Source: Strigamia acuminata
Taxonomy: Eukaryota > Arthropoda > Chilopoda > Geophilomorpha > Linotaeniidae
DNA length: 64,000 nt
Assembly (NCBI GenBank): GCA_949358305.1
Contig: OX442322.1
Location: 9,114,001-9,178,000, forward strand
Direction: 5' to 3'
Position numbers and translations under genes: made by a program. The notes under the pieces were generated by a model. That model had not been told where the DNA came from and did no database searches. It was given only the letters and a program-made list of their open reading frames with translations. Below are positions 53,401-64,000 of the stretch, one piece after another. Numbering within the stretch: position 1 is the stretch's first letter; every line of letters begins with the position of its first letter.

Positions 53401-54807
53401 AGAGCATGCTCACATGACGAGAAGAAGCTAGATCACTCAAGGACCCCCCGGACCGCCGCTCTGATAGGCGGGAAGGACGAGAAGAGGGAACTGGTTGGCC
53501 CACAATAGCTAGCAATTTAACTTTAGTGTAGGGCAGAAAGCTAAAAGCGGGAGTTAATCGACCCCGAGCTGACGATTAACTGGCCAACACCACTAAAAAT
53601 CTGCAAAAGTGACGACACTCCTGTCATTAAGCCTAAAAATTTCTTAAAAAGACTACACGAAAAAGGGAAAAACCCCGGGAGATCAAAGAACTCAAGTCCA
53701 AAGAGCTAATAACGTGATAAATTGGCAAACTCGTTTAAAAAGGGGGTTGGCAAGGAAAACTTGTAAACAAATAGCCACACTTCTCACATACTAAACCGAA
53801 AATTCTCACCAAAAACGTGAGCAAGCAAAGAATAAAGCTATTAACAAGCACAGGCATAAATGCAATCAGAAAATTGGACTCCCTTATTAAATCCAGACAC
53901 AGAAAGCCAATAAATTCGCATAAGCCATTCTTTGGCACTCAAACAAGGAACTGAGGACAATAGCGACATAACCGTAAACGAGGAGGGCAAAAAAACAGAA
54001 GTTTCGAGCTTAAAGGGACCTTGCTGGTCGTTGCGGACTCCAAACAAGACGCAAATATTCTAGAAAACTAAAATACACTTGCATAATAGTGTATGCACGA
54101 GCAAGAAACCTAACTAATGCCCCAAAAACCCCCAAAACAACCACAATCTTCCCCAAAAACCTTAAAATTAACAATAAAGGCGAGAAAATCAACACGAAAA
54201 TGTTCTTTCTTGACGATTCTGGACGACTAGTACATTGCGTTGTGTTTAACAGGCCGACGCTGGAAGACTTGATCTTCCAAACTCGGTGACGCTCGTTCTG
54301 TGCGCTGACGGCACGAAACTCTCCGCTGGACCGTCCGGTACGACTGAGAGAACTCGCTCTGTTGAAGAAGAAAAGACTCGACTGGAAACTTGACTGAACC
54401 GCTTGTGGGATGGCGCACGTCTGTGTGAACACGGCTTCGTTCTATGCAACGAGCTCGACACACGAAAACCTGGAAAACTTTGACGAAACTCTCTCGACCG
54501 ACGATCTTGCTGCGGCTGCTGGTGACGATCATACCAATGGCGACTGACTTGATCAACGACGCCAAACCACGTGCTGTGTTGACGACGCCGATGAGCCGCA
54601 AGCACGGAACTCGCCTTCTCGTGTGGCGATCCTCGTCCTGTGTGATAGCCTTCGGTGTGGCTGACGTCACACAGCTCAAAAAACCTCCAATGCAGTTGGC
54701 TCTGCATTCGGCAAGTTCGCTTGGACAAATGGCGGCGATGTCCGCCATTTTCGCAGCCACGAGCGGAAGGAAATTCGTTCGAAAATCCTGAGTCAACGGT
54801 ACCAAAA
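50442..54807 (-). mobile_element. NA-3.3 internal region, noncoding
   Basis: 4.4 kb, no gag or pol. Same inverted repeats as NA-3.2 (CTTGCTGTGCACAGCAAG around 52724-52741, CACTCTTT-CGC-AAAGAGTG near 51285-51303). Shared leader motif on the minus strand at 54230-54244, with ATG-TAC-TAG. Frames such as 52126-52560 match the equivalent frame in other copies but are judged non-coding. Confidence 0.8.
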
Positions 54808-55126
54808 TGTTTCCGGCAGCCCTGGACCGTGGCAGTCTGCAAGAAACGAGGAAGAAAAGATGAAGAATAACTTCTCTCACCTGATCTTGTAGTGAATTGC
54901 CGTGATTGAATTCACTCTTGAAACTTATGGAAAATAAACGAAATTGCTGCCCTGAACAGGCGCAGCAATGAGCACACATTGAATCCAAGACTGATGTGCT
55001 AAAGCACATGAAAACTGAATTTATTCTAAAGTTAATATCTATCAAAAGTACACAGAAAGAAAAAGGGAGAAAAAAACTACATAACTTAACCCTAGCAAGC
55101 AAGTGTTGTTGTGCAACGCACAACAA
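54227..55126 (-). CDS. Candidate 299-codon frame crossing LTR, PBS and leader (NA-3.3)
   Basis: Counterpart of 11019-11936 in NA-3.2. The first ~190 codons are nearly the same protein; the C-terminal part keeps nucleotide similarity with local compensated frame changes and ends ..VKHNAMY-stop at the shared leader motif. A second frame in the same leader (54246-54842, 198 codons) is also open, which weakens the case. Confidence 0.3.
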   Translation of the reverse strand: MLCVAQQHLLARVKLCSFFLPFSFCVLLIDINFRINSVFMCFSTSVLDSMCAHCCACSGQQFRLFSISFKSEFNHGNSLQDQVREVILHLFFLVSCRLPRSRAAGNILVPLTQDFRTNFLPLVAAKMADIAAICPSELAECRANCIGGFLSCVTSATPKAITQDEDRHTRRRVPCLRLIGVVNTARGLASLIKSVAIGMIVTSSRSKIVGRESFVKVFQVFVCRARCIERSRVHTDVRHPTSGSVKFPVESFLLQQSEFSQSYRTVQRRVSCRQRTERASPSLEDQVFQRRPVKHNAMY

Positions 55127-55545
55127 TTAGATCACCGATCGTAGCAACGGTTTACAACAATTGCACAGAGAATTCAGCCCTCTAGTGCCAACTTGTAAAG
55201 TATAACAACTACTAAAAGCATAGAAATGAGCAAGAATGCATACAGAAAATACAGTAAACCGTTAAACACGCATTTCAAAGTAAAAACAAACTTAAAACTA
55301 ACAGCAAACGACACTTTAGGTGAATCTTAGCAGAGAAAGCTCTAAAGTGCCGGTCAAGAAGTACAAAATTAAGCGGAATTAATGTACAACTACCACTCCC
55401 ACGTCACAAACTTCACGAATCTCACTTAACATTCAGACAAAACTTAAGCTGCGCTATTAACTAAACACAAACTTAAATAATTGATCAATTCAAGCAAATC
55501 CGCTATTGCGATAGCAAAAAATCCATGTTGCGCGTGCTCGCAACA
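54808..55545 (-). repeat. NA-3.3 5' LTR
   Basis: 738 bp. The 44-nt segment is at 54837-54880. The primer-binding-site-like TGGTACCGTTGACTCAGGAT follows on the minus strand. Confidence 0.92.
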
Positions 55546-56123
55546 GAGATGAGAGTCGCTGCCTCACCAATGCACATGGTCTGCAAGTATTGTAGTTTCT
55601 CAACGTTACTCAGGTCTGGATCCTTGTGTACGGAGGTCTCGAAGTTGCTTTTGAACGTTTTGTACTTCAGAATATCTCCGTCGAATTTTACGGATTCCAG
55701 TTTGGGCAGCTTCGAATTTTTTCTAAACGAGGCTGTCGCATTCATAGATGTGTTTGCATTGAAGCTTGTAGACGTATTTAATCTTCCTCCCAACGTAGGA
55801 ATTGATCGCTTGGAAATTTCGTATCTCCTGCGAAGAAGATCCACTCTAGCTTGCATAGTCTCAAGCTTGTCAATGCATTCCAGATAAAATTGGTGGTCGG
55901 AATAATTCTGTAATTCATTCAAAGCACCTACTATCCGTGTCTCTTTTGGGTTCGCAGTTTGCACCAGCGCTTCCAGTTCTCCTGGATCTGCTGTCTTCTC
56001 CGATATAGACAACAGATGATTCATTGCTGTAACTTGCGATTCCCAACGTTGTTCCATTGTTTCAATCTGCTCCTCAGTGAGCAGATCACGCATTGTTGGC
56101 TCTGTTGTGCTATCTCTCTCCAT
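55546..56123 (-). pseudogene. gag-pol: BP-C gag-pol, 5' part (Gag N-terminus)
   Basis: First ~192 codons of BP-C Gag, start ATG at 56123 (gagATGG), aligned with the BP-B start. Acidic/helical N-terminus with heptad-like segments (possible coiled coil at about 17-100), then the start of the DUF1759-like region (KLPKLESVKFDG). It ends at the NA-3.3 insertion; in the genome the frame runs a few codons into the NA-3.3 LTR. The parts 55546-56123 and 45016-49699 together are a multiple of three. Confidence 0.9.
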
Positions 56124-56586
56124 TTCAAATTCACGGCGGTCAATTTTAAAACAGAAGACAATAACTTGAACAACAAAATAACACTTTGCAATGAAACTCA
56201 AAAAGAATAAAATTCAAAATTTTACACTTCAAAATGAATGAAAACTTAAAAAGAATAAAATCACAATTTTATACCCCAAAAAGAATAAAATCAGAAATTT
56301 CACACTTAAAAAGAACTGAATTTTTCAAAGTTTTAATGCCCACGTGACAAGAAAAGCAAATTGAAAATACACGAATATCGAATGTTTTAACAATCAAGGA
56401 TGCTAAAACAGACGAGCGACCTTGATCACGTATGAAAAACGTGACTCAAAAAGTCCTGCACAGTTTTGAAATAATTGACGGTTCGTTTGGAACAAATCTC
56501 GCCAAAACTCTATCATAAAATTCAAGATAATAACTGACAGCCCTTGCAATGAGAGACTGACCAGTAACTAGCATCAAAAGAATCTA

Positions 56587-56611
56587 ATCTCCCCTGCTTA
56601 TGGCAGTTATA
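56587..56611 (-). promoter_or_regulatory. Conserved leader stem with GGGGAG box (BP-C)
   Basis: On the minus strand ATAACTGC-CATAA-GCAGGGGAG. Confidence 0.55.
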
Positions 56612-56825
56612 TGGAGATGCATGCACAAAATTAAATAGAACACTTTTAAGATTTTCAATAAAATACACTTTACGAAATTTCCCTTTAAGACTAGCAAATG
56701 AAAAAGCAAAAACAACAATGGAATACCCAATACAACACCCTCATGCAATAAAAATCTCCAAAACACACAAATAGAATGAAAAACAAAAGAAAATGCAATA
56801 ATTTCAGGGGCAAACCAGCTTTCCA

Positions 56826-56840
56826 GCACAGCGCGTTGTG
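56826..56840 (-). promoter_or_regulatory. Shared leader motif variant CACAACGCGCTGTGC (BP-C)
   Basis: Identical to the BP-B variant over 15 nt. Confidence 0.45.
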
Positions 56841-56876
56841 TTATCCAAATCCAAGATGGCGACCGTAGAATCCCGC

Positions 56877-57649
56877 TGTTGCGAGCACGCGCAACATGGA
56901 TTTTTGCTATCGCAATAGCGGATTTGCTTTGATTAATCATTAATTTAAGTTTGTGTTTAGTTAATAGTGCAGCTTAAGTTTTGGCTAAAGGTTAAATGAA
57001 TTTCGTATAGTTTGTGACGTGGGAGTTATGTTTTACCTGATTTAAGCTGTCTTTTTTAAGGTAATCTTGTATCTTTTCTTTGATTCTTTGGAGTTTTACT
57101 GCTTGGATTCGTCCAAAGAGTTGCTGCTGTTAGTTCCTAAGTTAGTTCGTTTATTTGAAACACTTTGTCTTAATTTATTACGTTTTTGTGCCTTTTGTAA
57201 TGATTTTATACTCGAAACTGTGTATTTTCTTGTATACGCTTTATCATTTTGTCACTAGAGGGACAATTCGCCTCTTGCGAGTGATTGTTGCCACTCGTTG
57301 CTAAGAGCCGCTGCTCTAATTGTTGTAGGTTGCGCAGCAACTACTCTGACTTGATATATGTTTTTTCTAGTCCTAAGTAACGTTGATTTTCTCCTCTCTT
57401 ATGTGTAATGTTTTGATAGATTTTAACCTTACAATAAATTCGTTTTTGTGTGCTAACTTGAGCACAATAGTATTGAATTGTCCCAACATGTTCACAGCTC
57501 ACTTTACAGGTTTCACATCAAGGTTTTTTCCTGTAATGGACTTTCTTCTTTGGGATTCTTCACAAGTTCTGGTAAATAGGGTTATTTATTTTAACCATTT
57601 TCAAATGTCTTCTAGAGTGCAACACGGTCTTCAAGCACTGCTAGAAACA
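56877..57649 (+). repeat. NA-3.4 5' LTR (subfamily ii)
   Basis: 773 bp, TGTTGCG-n6-CGCAACA start, TAGAAACA end. 44-nt GT-AG segment at 57572-57615 (GTAAAT..TTCTAG, with TTTTAAC as possible branch site). Confidence 0.9.
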
Positions 57650-58222
57650 AAGTTGGTGCCGTTTTGCTTGACCAGGATGCTAGCCAAGTGTCGTCAGGTT
57701 GCCGTGAGTTCGAAAATGGGTGACATCGCCGCCATTTTCGGAAACAAGATCGGTAATTGCAGTGGAGGCTGCCAGCGCTTAGTGACGACAGACGCATCGT
57801 GTGAAGCCAGCGCATTTACAAGCGCAATGCGTGTGGCTGTCGGTCAAATCGAGAATTGCTGCTCGGGATGGCGAAATTCGTCTCAGATTCGCCCAGTACG
57901 AGTGCGTCGTATGGCGGAATGCAGCGACCACTTCGGGATCGTCGATGGAGAGAGTTTCGGCAAGATTTTCCAGGATTTCGTGTGCCCAGTTCGTTGGACA
58001 GTACGAGGCTGTGTCCACACAGACGTGCGTCGTCTCACAAGCGACGCGGTCAAGATTCCAGTCGAGTTGTTTCTTCAGCAGCAGAGCGAGTTCTCTCAGT
58101 TGTACCGGACAGTCCCGCCAAAAGATTCGTGCCGTCAGCGCACACAGAATGGTCACCGAGTTTGGAAGAGTCACTCTTCAAGCGTCAGTCGGCCGCCAGT
58201 TATACACAACGCAATGTACTAG
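57383..58222 (+). CDS. Candidate 279-codon frame crossing LTR, PBS and leader (NA-3.4)
   Basis: Diverged counterpart of the frames at 11019 and 54227. It stays open through the LTR, the 44-nt segment and the primer-binding site, and ends HNAMY-stop at the shared motif (58205-58219). The middle part is only weakly similar to the others. Other frames of the same leader are open too (57801-58337, 57856-58284). Confidence 0.3.
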   Translation: MIFSSLMCNVLIDFNLTINSFLCANLSTIVLNCPNMFTAHFTGFTSRFFPVMDFLLWDSSQVLVNRVIYFNHFQMSSRVQHGLQALLETKLVPFCLTRMLAKCRQVAVSSKMGDIAAIFGNKIGNCSGGCQRLVTTDASCEASAFTSAMRVAVGQIENCCSGWRNSSQIRPVRVRRMAECSDHFGIVDGESFGKIFQDFVCPVRWTVRGCVHTDVRRLTSDAVKIPVELFLQQQSEFSQLYRTVPPKDSCRQRTQNGHRVWKSHSSSVSRPPVIHNAMY

Positions 58223-60285
58223 AGTCGGCAATGAAGATTTCGTTTTTTTGTCGATTATATTTTCTCGTTTTCATCAAATGTTAATTTTAAGGTTTTTGGG
58301 GGAAATTGTGGTTGTTTTGGGAGTTTTGGGGCGTTAGTTCTGTTTCATGCTTCTGCATACGTCGTTGTGCAAGTGTAGCTAGTTTCCACGCCTATTTGCG
58401 CCTTGTTTGGAGTCCCCTTAAACCCTAAACTTCTGTTTTTGCCCTCCTCGCTTACGGTTAGGTTGCTATTGTCCTCAGTTCATTGTTTAAGTGCCAAAGA
58501 ATGATTTGTACGTATTTATTGGCTTTCTGTGTCTGGATTTAATAAGGGAGTCCAATTTTCTGATCGCATTTATGCCTGTGCTGGTTAATAGCTTTATTCT
58601 TTGTTCACTCACGTTTTTGGTAAGAATTTTTGGTTTAATATGTGAGAAGCAAAGCTACTTGTTTCCAAGTTTCCCTTTTTAATCGAGTTTGCCAATTTAC
58701 CACGTTATTAGCTCTTTGGACTTGAGTTCTTTGATCTCCCGGGGTTTTTCCCTTTTTCGTGTAGTCTTTTTAAGAAATTTTTAGGCTTAATGACAGGAGC
58801 GTCGTCACATTTGCAAATTTTTAGTGGTGTTGGCCAGTTAGTCGTCAGCTCGGGGTCGATTAACTCCCGCTTTTAGCTTTCTGCCCTACGCTAAAGTTAA
58901 ATTACTAGCTATTGTGAGCCAACCAGTTCCTTCTCCTCGTCCTTCCCGCCTATCAGAGCGGCGGTCAGGGGGGTCCTTGAGTGATCTGGCTTCTTCTCGT
59001 CATGTGAGCCTGCTCTTGTGTTTGGAATGTGGACGACCTCTAGTCTTTACGTTTTGTGTCCAATGTTTTTCGTGTGCCGCACGAGTTTCCTCGTGAGCTC
59101 TGGTGTCGATCATCTCTCCGCTTTGGGAGAGGGCACACCCGTTTGTATTCGAGTGTTTGTAGAACGTTTCTTGTTTTTAGAACGAGATTCGTTCTTTTGC
59201 TGCTCATGTCTAGCTGAGCGAGCGCTGGCCCGTGAGGTCAGTCGGTTCTTATCTGTCCGTCAATTTCTGTTCGGTTAGATTGTTATACGACTTGTTTGCA
59301 AGTGGGTTTGGATTTAGATAGGCGTGTGACTTCTGTCGGTGCTGGAAGTTTAGAGCAGCCGATCCGCACCGCCCACTGGGCAAGTCCAGTTTCTGTTGTT
59401 GTCCGCTGCACCCAGTGTCTACCGCTGGTGATGTACGTTCTGCATTTTCGCTTTCTCTTCGTGGAAACGTCCGTAGCGTTTCATGAGTCTTCATTAGTGA
59501 TTAGTCTCGCCTTTTATCGTTTAAAAAAGGGAGTTTAGTTATTCTAGTTCTTTGGGGCAACCTTAGAATTTGGACATTTTAGCTTATTCGTTTAGGAAAT
59601 AGCTTGCTTGCTATTTTTGGGTTGCGGCTAGCTAGCGTGGCGTTAGGGTATAGGTACTTGTTTTGGATGGTCGTTTTTGCTGTGCACAGCAAGGACTGCC
59701 ATTCGATGTGTTACAGAGGGCAGGTTTGCACTGCCATACTCTGTTAGATGTCGTGTCCGAGACAAAGTCCCTGCGCCTTTTGGCGGCCCCTATTTCTACG
59801 TTTGCTTCCCGCGACTGAGTAGTTGTTGTTAGTCTTTCATCCCTAGCTCTGCAGTGAGGCAGACATGCACTAGGCAGGGAGCCCACTCTAGGATGGGTCG
59901 AAGGACGTGTGTGTGCGGCCTTCTTGGCGCCGGCACTCGGCAACACGTTTTAGTCATTGGACAACACGTGCTTTCAGTAGAGTGGCGATTTCCGGAAGTC
60001 GGCTTGCTGATCGACGATGTGGTCAATGGGTATGTGAGCGAGTCAATTGTCGACTTGCAGTTGCTTACCGGTTCCAGTAATGCGGTTGGCAACTGGCAAG
60101 TCCTTCTGCTCATGTCTATGTGTGACGCCCCTCGCAATCAGGGACGTCAAGCAACCCCCCCTCTTCTCTCGTTTCTCGGTTCAATCATATTGGTTCCGAC
60201 TCGGGGTGGGCCAAGCGTTCATACAGTAGCCTCCTTATTGGAGCATGGGGTTTTAACTAGATCTAGTTTCTATTTCCCTCTCGGT
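57650..60285 (+). mobile_element. NA-3.4 internal region (partial), noncoding
   Basis: Primer-binding-site-like TGGTGCCGTT at 57654, with CCAGGAT displaced to 57668; shared leader motif at 58205-58219; 16-bp palindrome TTGCTGTGCACAGCAA near 59677-59692. No gag or pol. Confidence 0.8.
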
Positions 60286-61058
60286 TGTTTCTAGCAGTGC
60301 TTGAAGACCGTGTTGCACTCTAGAAGACATTAGAAAATGGTTAAAATAAATAACCCTATTTACCAGAACTTGTAAAGAATCCCAAAGAAGAAAGTCCATT
60401 ACAGGAAAAACCTTGATGTGAAACCTGTAAAGTGAGCTGCTGAACATGTTGGGATAATTCAATACTATTGTGCTCAAGTTAGCACACAAAAACGAATTTA
60501 TTGTAAAGTTAAAATCTATCAAAACATTACACATAAGAGAGGAGAAAATCAACGTTACTTAGGACTAGAAAAACTATATAACAAGTCAGTGTAGTTGCTG
60601 CGCAACCTACAACAATTAGAGCAGCAGCTCTTAGCAACGAGTGGCAACAATCGCTCGCAAGAGGCGAATTGTCCCTCTAGTGACAAAATGATAAAGCGTA
60701 TACAAGAAAATACACAGTTTCGAGTATAAAATCATTACAAAAGGCACAAAACCGTAATAAATTAAGACAAAGTGTTTCAAATAAATAAACTAACTTAGGA
60801 ACTAACAACAGCAACTCTTTGGACGAATCCAAGCAGTAAAACTCCAAAGAATCAAAGAAAAGATGCAAGATTACCTTAAGAAAGACAGCTTAAATCAGGT
60901 AATTCACCACTCACACGTCACAAACTACACGAAATTCATTTAACCTTTAGCCAAAACTTAAGCTGCACTATTAACTAAACACAAACTTAAATTAATGATT
61001 AATCAAAGCAAATCCGCTATTGCGATAGCAAAAATCCATGTTGCGCGTGCTCGCAACA
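60286..61058 (-). repeat. NA-3.5 3' LTR (subfamily ii)
   Basis: 773 bp, same length as the NA-3.4 LTR. 44-nt segment at 60320-60363. Confidence 0.9.
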
Positions 61059-64000
61059 GCGTTGCCGGCCAAAGAAGAAGGGAGGGCAAGGCAGAAAACC
61101 GTTGAAGGAATTCCCCATCAAAACCAAGAGAACGGGAAGAAAAAGTATCGAAGCCAACTTTGTAAAAGTCGCGAAGGCAAAACCATAGACACGAAGGCAA
61201 AAAGCTGTAACCTAAACATCCGAGACCTCTAGGAGCGTCCCAGGGTCAAAGGGCATTGAAGTCGGATCGCGGCCCAAAAACACCGGAGAGACGAAAGAAA
61301 AGAGAAGTTGCGTTGCGGCGCACTTCCTAACAACAACCAATAAAAACTAAAAGAAACTTAAAACACGAGAGAAGAAAGAGAAGGGCCGTGCCACGATGAC
61401 CTAGTCCAGACACCGAGGGGCTACGACGTCGCCAATAGACACGTGGCACACACACAAAATACCTTTAGAAAATCCGACTGAACGGGTTTTCTAACCGGAA
61501 CAACGTGAGAACATTGCGGGAGCTTCTCAGAAAGCTCAGTCTGTCAACCCGTAGACAGACGCTTAAACTAATGAAAGCTAAAAACAAGAAAACGAGAATC
61601 CTCGTCAAAGAGGAAGGAAAACTGTCACAAAAGCTCTTGATCGAGCATGGTCTCGCAAGGAACAAGACATGCATGAAGACTAGAAGAAACTTGGAACGCA
61701 AAAAAGGAACAAACTTGAGACACGGCAGGCTTCACCGCCTCGTTGTTCTCGAGCCAGCGCTCAAGTGGCAACGTACCACGGAAACCTCCGTCCGCCTGAA
61801 AACACGAGCTGCGAACTCAAACTTATTAAACTATTAAAGACGACCCTTTTCTAGAAAACAAGAAAGATGCAAAATAAGGGAATGAATGCGTTGACCCAGA
61901 CCTATCGTCTGACCAACCACCCAGCATTCGTACGAAGAACTAGAAAATGCCGTCAAGACCTAGGCACCACTCTTTCGCAAAGAGTGACTAACTAACCACT
62001 TACCCAAAGCCATGACCACCTAGCTAACATGATCACGCCAGAAGGAGGAAAAAGAGGAACGAGAAGGCATGAAGCTCAGGCAATGCAAACCATTCGCAGC
62101 AACTGCCACGCAAAGGCGTTGACAGCACCCTGACTTGACATGAACCCACGAAACCGCTAAGAGCAGAGAATAAAGAAAAAAGGAAAGACTTAGTCAGATG
62201 ACTGTGCAAGCCAACTGCGACCTCTTGTCCACAGTGACAATGAAACACGCGCACACTGACCCATCGACCACAACTTTATCTAACTAATAAGAGAAAAACG
62301 GTTCAATTATCTAAAAAAAACGAACACGTTCCGTGCAAATAAATATCGGCAAAAACGTCAATATTATCACTAAAGCTATTGGCCAAGTATGGCCTCACAA
62401 GGGAAACTAACAAACTGGAACTGTGAAAACCAGCAAGAATTCCAAAACACTAAACTTCCTGCTTTTTTTCGAAGAGGGAATAAGTCCGTACCCAAATAAT
62501 CAATCCATTTCCTCCCCACGAGAAAAGAAAGGAAAGGGGCCTGCTTCTTTTTGAAGATCAACAGGTGTCAAACGATACTGAAAAACGTTGGAAGCAGTGC
62601 AACTGCAACCAAATGAAGCGAAGCTACACTTCCTGCACGAAAACTAATCACGTCGTTGAAAAGAAATTAAAACCGGTCGCTTTCTTTCAACCGAGCTGCG
62701 CTTTACGAATGCGCCTTGAACAAGGAGGTACCCGATGGACTGCACGTCCGCACTCGGGCCACCGTGTAGCCTGTTGTGAGCAGACTACCACGAAGACTGA
62801 AACTTCTTTAACCGAGGGGGAAATAGAAACTAGATCTAGTTAAAACCCCATGCTCCAATAAGGAGGCTACCGTATGAACGCTTGGCCCACCCCGAGTCGG
62901 AACCAATATGATTGAACCGAGAAACGAGAGAAGAGGGAGGGTTGCTTGACGTCCCTGATTACGAGGGGCGTCACACATAGACATGAGCACAAGGACTTGC
63001 CAGTTGCCAACCGCATTCCTGGAACCGGTAAGCAACTGCAAGTCGACAATTGACTCGCTCACATACCCATTGACCACATCGTCGATCAGCAAGCCGACTT
63101 CCGGAAATCGCCACTCTACTGAAAGCACGTGTTGTCCAATGACTAAAACGTGTTGCCGAGTGCCGGCGCCAAGAAGGCCGCACACACACGTCCTTCGACC
63201 CATCCTAGAGTGGGCTCCCTGCCTAGTGCATGTCTGCCTCACTGCAGAGCTAGGGATGAAAGACTAACAACAACTACTTAGTCGCGGGAAGCAAACGTAG
63301 AAATAGGGGCCGCCAAGAGGCGCAGGGACTATGTCTCGGACACGACATCTGACAGAGTATGGCAGTGCAAACCTGCCCTCTGAAACACATCGAATGGCAG
63401 TCCTTGCTGTGCACAGCAAGAACGACCATCCAAAACAAGTACCTATACCCTACCGCCACGCCAGCTAGCCACAACCCAAAAATAGCAAGCAAGCTATTTC
63501 CTAAACGAATAAGCTAAAATGTCCAAATTCTAAGGTTGCCCCAAAGAACTAGAATAACTAAACTCCCTTTTTTAAACGATAAAAGGCGAGACTAATCACT
63601 AATGAAGACTCATGAAACGCTACGGACGTTTCCACGAAGAGACAGTGAAAATGCAGAACGTACATCACCAGCGGTAGACACTGGGTGCAGCGGTCAGCAA
63701 CAAAAACTGGACTTGTCCAGTGGGCGGTGCGGATCGGCTGCTCTAAACTTCCAGCACCGACAGAAGTCACACGCCTTTCTAAATCCAAACCCACTTGCAA
63801 ACAAGTTGTGTAACAACCTAAACTAACAGAGATTGACGGACAGGTAAGAACCGACTGACCTCGCGGGCCAGTGCTTTCCCTGCAAAACACGAGCAGCAAG
63901 AGAACGAATCTCGTTCTAAAAACAAGAAACGTTCTACAAACACACGAATACAAACGGGTGTGCCCTCTCCCGGAGCGGAGAGATGACCGACACCAGAGCT
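61059..64000 (-). mobile_element. NA-3.5 internal region (partial), noncoding
   Basis: No gag or pol. Pyrimidine tract next to the LTR (complement of about 61071-61086), CACTCTTT-CGC-AAAGAGTG near 61967-61985, AACTAGATCTAGTT at about 62829-62842, CTTGCTGTGCACAGCAAG at about 63404-63421. The 144-codon frame at 62808-63242 recurs here but is judged non-coding. Confidence 0.8.

Larger units (their letters stand above)
49704..55545 (-). mobile_element. NA-3.3, complete non-autonomous LTR element
   Basis: 5,842 bp, minus strand, two 738-bp LTRs (49704-50441, 54808-55545), inserted in BP-C gag with duplication gaga (49700-49703, 55546-55549). Same subfamily as NA-3.2. Its LTR pair agrees, and both differ from NA-3.2 in the same places (for example LCS versus LCN in the LTR frame). 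Confidence 0.93.
43320..56876 (-). mobile_element. BP-C, autonomous BEL/Pao element, interrupted and incomplete in the window
   Basis: Related to BP-B but clearly a different family (LTR and protein diverged). Visible: 3' LTR 43320-44960, gag-pol in two parts around NA-3.3, and leader to 56876, where NA-3.4 is inserted. The 5' LTR is not in the window. Removing NA-3.3 and one gaga leaves a 1,753-codon frame without stops. Confidence 0.9.
56124..56876 (-). promoter_or_regulatory. BP-C 5' leader (partial)
   Basis: AT-rich noncoding leader, alignable with the BP-B leader. Stem with GGGGAG at 56587-56611, shared-motif variant at 56826-56840, and AAGATGGCGACC (plus strand) at 56853-56864. Broken by NA-3.4 at 56877 before the primer-binding site. 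Confidence 0.7.
56877..60285 (+). mobile_element. NA-3.4, non-autonomous LTR element (partial, broken by NA-3.5)
   Basis: 5' LTR 56877-57649 and 2.6 kb of internal region. It ends where NA-3.5 starts, at a point equivalent to about 13878 in NA-3.2. The remainder should resume right of the window. Confidence 0.88.
60286..64000 (-). mobile_element. NA-3.5, non-autonomous LTR element (partial, minus strand)
   Basis: 3' LTR 60286-61058 and 2.9 kb of internal region read on the minus strand, continuing past the window. Inserted in NA-3.4; the target duplication cannot be checked because the other end is outside. Confidence 0.88.

Noticed and set aside
57383-61058. Inverted LTRs at 56877 and 60286 as one foldback transposon or an inversion
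   Set aside because: NA-3.5 starts exactly at an LTR end inside NA-3.4 interior and its own interior continues in minus orientation beyond 61058, which a nested insertion explains simply.
1-64000. Prokaryotic or phage origin
   Set aside because: No operons or Shine-Dalgarno-led genes; BEL/Pao elements, AATAAA signals, satellite DNA and intron-like signals all point to an animal.

Overview
The window is wall-to-wall repetitive eukaryotic DNA. I find no host gene, no rRNA or tRNA gene, and nothing prokaryotic. Three full-length polyproteins (~1,750 codons each) have the Gag (DUF1759-like) - CCHC zinc knuckles - aspartic protease - Pao-type RT/RNase H - H2C2/DDE integrase order of BEL/Pao LTR retrotransposons, a group known only from animals, so the source is a metazoan. 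Names used here are working names: autonomous elements BP-A, BP-B, BP-C; non-autonomous LTR elements NA-1, NA-2, NA-3.

Layout. The underlying DNA is a 140-bp satellite (8903-9658 and 42443-42730). It is broken by insertions nested up to several levels deep. (1) 1-1303: 5' end of a minus-strand NA-3 copy inserted into an NA-1 LTR. (2) 1304-8902: NA-1 as LTR-internal-LTR-internal-LTR with an exact 3,615-bp period; each unit carries a 196-codon ORF for an unknown protein with a C-terminal membrane segment. (3) 9659-42442: one BP-A element (9,216 bp once insertions are removed, two 1,572-bp LTRs) inserted in the satellite with a caaa target duplication. It is itself broken by NA-3.2 (10599-16457, in its 5' LTR, duplication aagc), BP-B (21958-31115, minus strand, in its integrase region, duplication acga) and NA-2 (33677-42214, in its 3' LTR, duplication gcccg). 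(4) 42731-43319: piece of a second BP-B LTR in the satellite, cut by (5) BP-C (43320-56876, minus strand), which is broken by NA-3.3 (49704-55545, in gag, duplication gaga) and by NA-3.4 (56877 onward, in the leader), in turn broken by NA-3.5 (60286-64000, minus strand).

Because the undisturbed allele of several target sites is present elsewhere in the window (the other LTR, or the satellite monomer), element ends and target duplications can be read directly. LTR pairs look identical or nearly so by eye, so all insertions are young.

How the parts work together (inference): BP-A, BP-B and BP-C encode all replication proteins. NA-1, NA-2 and NA-3 have LTRs, primer-binding sites and leaders but no pol, so they must be mobilised in trans. 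The families share several cis signals despite unrelated bodies: a primer-binding site matching the 3' end of tRNA-His followed by a CCAGGAT box, a CACAACGCAATGTRC leader motif, a terminal LTR inverted repeat TGTTGCG...CGCAACA, and a pyrimidine tract where a polypurine tract is expected. The most unusual signals are an exactly 44-nt GT-AG intron-like segment kept in the U5 of every NA-3 LTR and the pyrimidine tract before the 3' LTRs.
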